Assembly: GCA_900316395.1 (NCBI GenBank) | Contig: ONCT01000029.1 | Coordinates: 1-36,240, forward strand | Length of the DNA stretch: 36,240 nucleotides | Origin: an uncultured Lachnospiraceae bacterium | GTDB lineage: Bacteria; Bacillota; Clostridia; Lachnospirales; Lachnospiraceae | Reading direction: 5' to 3' | Part shown: in pieces, positions 33,830 through 36,240 of the stretch | Numbering within the stretch: position 1 is the first letter of the stretch | How the letters are laid out: the number at the start of each line of letters is the position of its first letter | Made by a program: the position numbers and the translations under genes | The notes under the pieces: model-generated | Database searches by the model: none | Seen by the model: only the letters and a program-made list of their open reading frames with translations | What the model was told of the DNA's origin: nothing

Positions 33830-33894
33830 GTCTAATTACCGAGTGTCGTCACGCTCATAAAGAAAATCGCGTAGACGACCTCGGCTAATTAGAC
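33830..33894 (+). repeat. Dispersed hairpin element, copy F
   Basis: The arms GTCTAATTA / TAATTAGAC, CCGAG / CTCGG (with a mismatch), GTCGTC / GACGAC and ACGC / GCGT enclose the loop TCATAAAGAAAATC. The closing helix is longer than in other copies. Weak further pairing (TTAATTT with ATTAAAG) extends it outside. It begins 15 nt after the upstream stop and lies 68 bp before tsaD. Confidence 0.85.
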
Positions 33895-33903
33895 GTTATT
33901 AAA

Positions 33904-33940
33904 GTGTCCTTCTGTCAACCTAGGTTTTGGCTGCTTAGAC
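33904..33940 (+). repeat. Composite repeat remnant (REP-like half plus half hairpin element)
   Basis: GTGTCCTTCTGTCAACC resembles the right arm of the REP-like palindrome at 29075-29103 (GGTCCTTTTGTCAACC). It is followed directly by AGGTTTTGGCTGCTTAGACA-type sequence identical to the right half of hairpin copy B (1840-1859). The left half and the family loop are absent. It looks like a fusion of two repeat fragments. Confidence 0.6.
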
Positions 33941-33962
33941 ACTAGTATAAGGATTATAGATT

Positions 33963-34985
33963 ATGTCAAGTAAGAATATTACAATACTATCAATAGAGTC
34001 CTCCTGTGATGAGACGGCGGCGGCGGTAGTTAGAAACGGCAGAGAGGTTATTAGTTCCGTCATATCTACCCAGGTGCCAATCCATACTCTGTACGGTGGC
34101 GTGGTGCCAGAGATTGCAAGCCGCAAGCACATTGAGAGAGTGAATCAGGTAATTGAACAGGCGCTGCAGGATGCTAAGATGACCTTAGACGACATTGACG
34201 CTATTGCAGTCACAAGAGGCCCAGGCCTTGTGGGAGCGCTCCTTGTGGGCGTGTCCGTTGCCAAGGCCATAAGCTATGCCAAGAACATTCCCCTTGTGGG
34301 AGTCCATCACATAGAGGGGCATATATGCGCCAATTATATTGAGTATCCAACCCTCGAGCCCCCATTTATGTGTCTTGTGGTATCGGGTGGTCATACTCAT
34401 CTGGTAAATGTTAGTAATTACGGCGAGTACGAAGTCCTAGGCCGAACTAGAGACGACGCGGCAGGTGAAGCATTTGACAAGATAGGCAGGGAGATTGGCC
34501 TTGGCTATCCAGGCGGCCCGAAGATTGAGGCTGCGGCCAAGGAAGGCAACCCTAACGCAGTGGACCTTCCAAGAGCAGTTGTTAATGACAATGTCTACGA
34601 CTTTAGCTTCAGCGGTCTTAAGTCTGCAACCCTTAATTATCTTAACAGTGTGAGAATGAAGGGCGAGGAGGTTAATATTCCAGATGTTGCGGCGTCCTTC
34701 CAACAGGCTGTGGTAGATGCTTTAGTGGAGCACGCAATGCTAGGTGCCACAGAATATGGCGCCAAGAAGCTGGCGATTGCAGGTGGCGTGGCAAGCAATT
34801 CCACATTTAGGGAGGCTATGAAGACAGCCTGCGAAGACAAAGGCATCGAATTCTTCTGTCCGTCGAAGATTCTGTGCACCGACAACGCGGCAATGATTGG
34901 CTGCGCTGGATATTACGAGTATATTAATGGAAGAAGAGATGGCCTGGACCTAGACGCAGTGCCATATCTTAAGTTAGGAGAATAA
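33963..34985 (+). CDS. tsaD: tRNA t6A transferase TsaD
   Basis: TsaD is the catalytic ASKHA enzyme that transfers the threonylcarbamoyl group to A37 of tRNA. The 340-residue protein has [14 protein letters not shown] at the N-terminus, the metal-binding H116-IEG-H120, VSGGHTHLV, the [17 protein letters not shown] region, and C-terminal [13 protein letters not shown] and [11 protein letters not shown]. Length and motifs are as usual. It lies in the same operon as tsaE and tsaB but is separated from the upstream gene by copy F and a repeat remnant. AAGGA precedes the ATG. ispD starts 3 bp after the stop. Confidence 0.97.
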   Translation: MSSKNITILSIESSCDETAAAVVRNGREVISSVISTQVPIHTLYGGVVPEIASRKHIERVNQVIEQALQDAKMTLDDIDAIAVTRGPGLVGALLVGVSVAKAISYAKNIPLVGVHHIEGHICANYIEYPTLEPPFMCLVVSGGHTHLVNVSNYGEYEVLGRTRDDAAGEAFDKIGREIGLGYPGGPKIEAAAKEGNPNAVDLPRAVVNDNVYDFSFSGLKSATLNYLNSVRMKGEEVNIPDVAASFQQAVVDALVEHAMLGATEYGAKKLAIAGGVASNSTFREAMKTACEDKGIEFFCPSKILCTDNAAMIGCAGYYEYINGRRDGLDLDAVPYLKLGE

Positions 34986-34988
34986 CCT

Positions 34989-35678
34989 ATGAGTGAATTT
35001 GTGGGGATTATATTGTCCGCCGGTCGCGGCAAGAGAATGGGCTCCGACGTTCCTAAGCAGTACATGGAACTTCAGGGTAAGCCGATTCTCTATTATTCTA
35101 TAGAAGCTTTTGAGAAATCAGCAGTTGATTCTATTATAATTGTGGCTGGACCTGCCGATATAAATTATGTTAGGGCTGATATTGTTGAGCGCTTCGGCTT
35201 CAAGAAGGTGCAGTCGGTAATAGAGGGTGGCAATGAGCGCTACGACTCTGTGTATAACGGTCTTCGCGAGGCGACGAAGCTTGGGGCTGACTACGTAATG
35301 ATTCATGATGGAGCCAGACCTTTTGTCGATAATGACACCTTGTCTCGCTGTATGGCAAATGTTAAATCAACTCGTGCTTGCATTGCAGGAATGCCAGTGA
35401 AGGATACAATCAAGGTTGTTAATAAGGATGATGTTATAATCGACACTCCTGATAGAACTACCCTTTGGATGGCCCAGACGCCACAGTGCTTTGAGACTAA
35501 GCTGGCCCATGATAGCTATAAGAAGATGATTGAGTCTGGTAAGACCGAGGGCGTTACTGATGATGCCATGGTTGTAGAGGCATTTGGCGGAGTTGCATCC
35601 ACCATGATTGAAGCTTCTTATAATAATATTAAGGTGACTACACCTATTGATATTATAGTAGGTGAGCAGCTTTTGTGA
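34989..35678 (+). CDS. ispD: 2-C-methyl-D-erythritol 4-phosphate cytidylyltransferase
   Basis: IspD attaches CTP to methylerythritol phosphate in the MEP isoprenoid pathway. The 229-residue protein has ILSAGRGKRMGSDVPKQYMEL (CTP-binding, with Arg and Lys residues), IHDGARPFV, MPVKDTIKVV and the C-terminal TPIDIIVGEQLL, all in the usual order. It follows tsaD by 3 bp with GGAG before the tsaD stop, probably in the same transcript. Only sugar-nucleotide cytidylyltransferases with a similar fold could be confused with it; these motifs favour IspD. Confidence 0.94.
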   Translation: MSEFVGIILSAGRGKRMGSDVPKQYMELQGKPILYYSIEAFEKSAVDSIIIVAGPADINYVRADIVERFGFKKVQSVIEGGNERYDSVYNGLREATKLGADYVMIHDGARPFVDNDTLSRCMANVKSTRACIAGMPVKDTIKVVNKDDVIIDTPDRTTLWMAQTPQCFETKLAHDSYKKMIESGKTEGVTDDAMVVEAFGGVASTMIEASYNNIKVTTPIDIIVGEQLL

Positions 35679-35706
35679 AAATGCTGTAAAAAATATGAAA
35701 AGGTTG

Positions 35707-35736
35707 TTGACAGTGCTTAAATTTCTGTGGTAGAAT
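35707..35736 (+). promoter_or_regulatory. Sigma-A promoter of tRNA-Ser
   Basis: TTGACA (35707-35712) and TAGAAT (35731-35736) with an 18-bp spacer and TG before the -10. It lies about 44 bp before the tRNA. Confidence 0.7.
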
Positions 35737-35779
35737 ATGATTCGTGCCCTAAAGAGAGCACATAATTAAATATGAGTAT

Positions 35780-35865
35780 GCAGAGGTATCGAAGAGGTCA
35801 TAACGAGGCGGTCTTGAAAACCGTTTGTCCGAGAGGGCACGTGGGTTCGAATCCCACCCTCTGCG
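35780..35865 (+). tRNA. tRNA-Ser(TGA)
   Basis: An 86-nt class II tRNA. The acceptor GCAGAGG pairs with CCTCTGC and is followed by the discriminator G. The anticodon loop CTTGAAA has anticodon TGA at 35815-35817 (serine UCN codons). A long variable arm (TTTGTCCGAGAGGGCACG region) and the T loop GGGTTCGAATCCC follow. No CCA is encoded, so CCA must be added by tRNA nucleotidyltransferase. It sits between ispD and the rRNA operon promoter. Confidence 0.96.
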
Positions 35866-35868
35866 CTT

Positions 35869-35905
35869 AGAAATCCATCCAGTTTCTGAATGGGTTTCTT
35901 ATTCT
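35869..35905 (+). terminator. Possible terminator after tRNA-Ser
   Basis: AGAAATCCAT (35869-35878) pairs with ATGGGTTTCT (35890-35899) over ten pairs including one wobble, then TTATTCT follows. The T-tract is short, so it could be a weak terminator or a processing structure. Confidence 0.45.
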
Positions 35906-35936
35906 GAAAAATTCATATATTTTTCAAAATTTATTG

Positions 35937-35965
35937 TTGACAAGCATAATCTGTAGTGGTATAGT
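35937..35965 (+). promoter_or_regulatory. rRNA operon promoter
   Basis: TTGACA (35937-35942) and TATAGT (35960-35965), 17-bp spacer, about 180 bp before the 16S rRNA. AT-rich sequence upstream (35905-35936) could be an UP element. Confidence 0.8.
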
Positions 35966-35999
35966 ATCAGAGTTGCTGTCAATAAGACACAATTTACAA

Positions 36000-36011
36000 T
36001 GTTCATTGAAA
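36000..36011 (+). promoter_or_regulatory. boxA-like antitermination site in the rRNA leader
   Basis: TGTTCATTGAAA closely resembles the Firmicutes rRNA boxA (TGTTCTTTGAAA, from memory), which loads Nus factors for antitermination. The leader to 36141 also holds short hairpins: GTCTA / TAGAC near 36082-36095, and a GCCA / TGGC pair near 36115-36133 that may help 16S 5' processing. Confidence 0.55.
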
Positions 36012-36141
36012 ATTAAATAGTGAAACAAAGCATAACCAAATTGGTAAGATGCAAACCTGAAGATTCCTTAAATGGAATAAACGTCTAATTTTAGACACAG
36101 TAAAACGAATTAATGCCAGATTTTATTTTGGCTTAAGGATT

Positions 36142-36240
<99 letters not shown>

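Noticed and set aside
550..33894. The six hairpins as a CRISPR array or as plain intrinsic terminators
   Set aside because: They are far apart, not regularly spaced, and lack spacers and cas genes. The T-tracts expected of terminators are missing or poor.

Overview
The window looks like a chromosomal segment of a low-to-moderate GC Firmicute, most likely a Lachnospiraceae member (Clostridia). The reasons are strong GGAGG ribosome binding sites, TTGACA/TATAAT promoters, an FMN riboswitch, a type III glutamine synthetase, a Crh/WhiA/HPrK gene set, GlfT2-like galactofuranosyltransferases, and the first ~100 bases of a Clostridia-like 16S rRNA at the right edge. The family assignment is inference from gene content and partial 16S.

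Left part (1-9846): a surface-polysaccharide locus. It holds the 3' end of a family-2 glycosyltransferase (GT2), rfbB (dTDP-glucose 4,6-dehydratase), two paralogous short GlfT2-like transferases, one GT2 gene on the opposite strand, a Wzx-type flippase, a full-length GlfT2-like bifunctional-type transferase, and directly behind it a paralogue in which all visible catalytic motifs have been replaced (a candidate pseudo-glycosyltransferase). Together they would make and export a galactofuranose- and deoxysugar-containing glycan.

Middle part (9827-22473): housekeeping genes on the + strand. These are ftsH (start overlapping the pseudo-transferase), uvrC, hprK, an M18 aminopeptidase, murB, a shortened whiA, a Crh-like HPr paralogue without the phospho-histidine, a diacylglycerol-kinase-like lipid kinase, fba, and type III glutamine synthetase. 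HPrK and the Crh-like protein lie within 4 kb of each other and plausibly form a carbon-regulation pair.

Right part (22685-35678): a class A penicillin-binding protein on the minus strand with a Thr/Asn-rich tail, a YigZ/IMPACT protein preceded by a tandem duplication of its own translation start, a small HEGEH putative metalloprotease, tex, an FMN-riboswitch-controlled ribU, a YcxB-like membrane protein, then a compact operon tsaE-tsaB-rimI-rnz-(unknown membrane protein)-tsaD-ispD. TsaB, TsaD and TsaE are the partners for tRNA t6A modification. The end (35679-36240) carries tRNA-Ser(TGA), an rRNA promoter, a boxA-like leader and the start of 16S rRNA.

The most unusual signal is not a gene. 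Six hairpins are scattered over the window (550, 1794, 14683, 22494, 26092, 33830). They have mostly unrelated arms but share an almost invariant apical loop, TCATA(N)AGAAAATC, closed by base pairs that change in a compensatory way. Every copy begins within 40 nt after a stop codon, and the loop occurs on both strands. Two near-identical copies flank rfbB in inverted orientation, and half of a further copy lies beside the last hairpin. I do not recognise this family; it is the best candidate here for an undescribed element.
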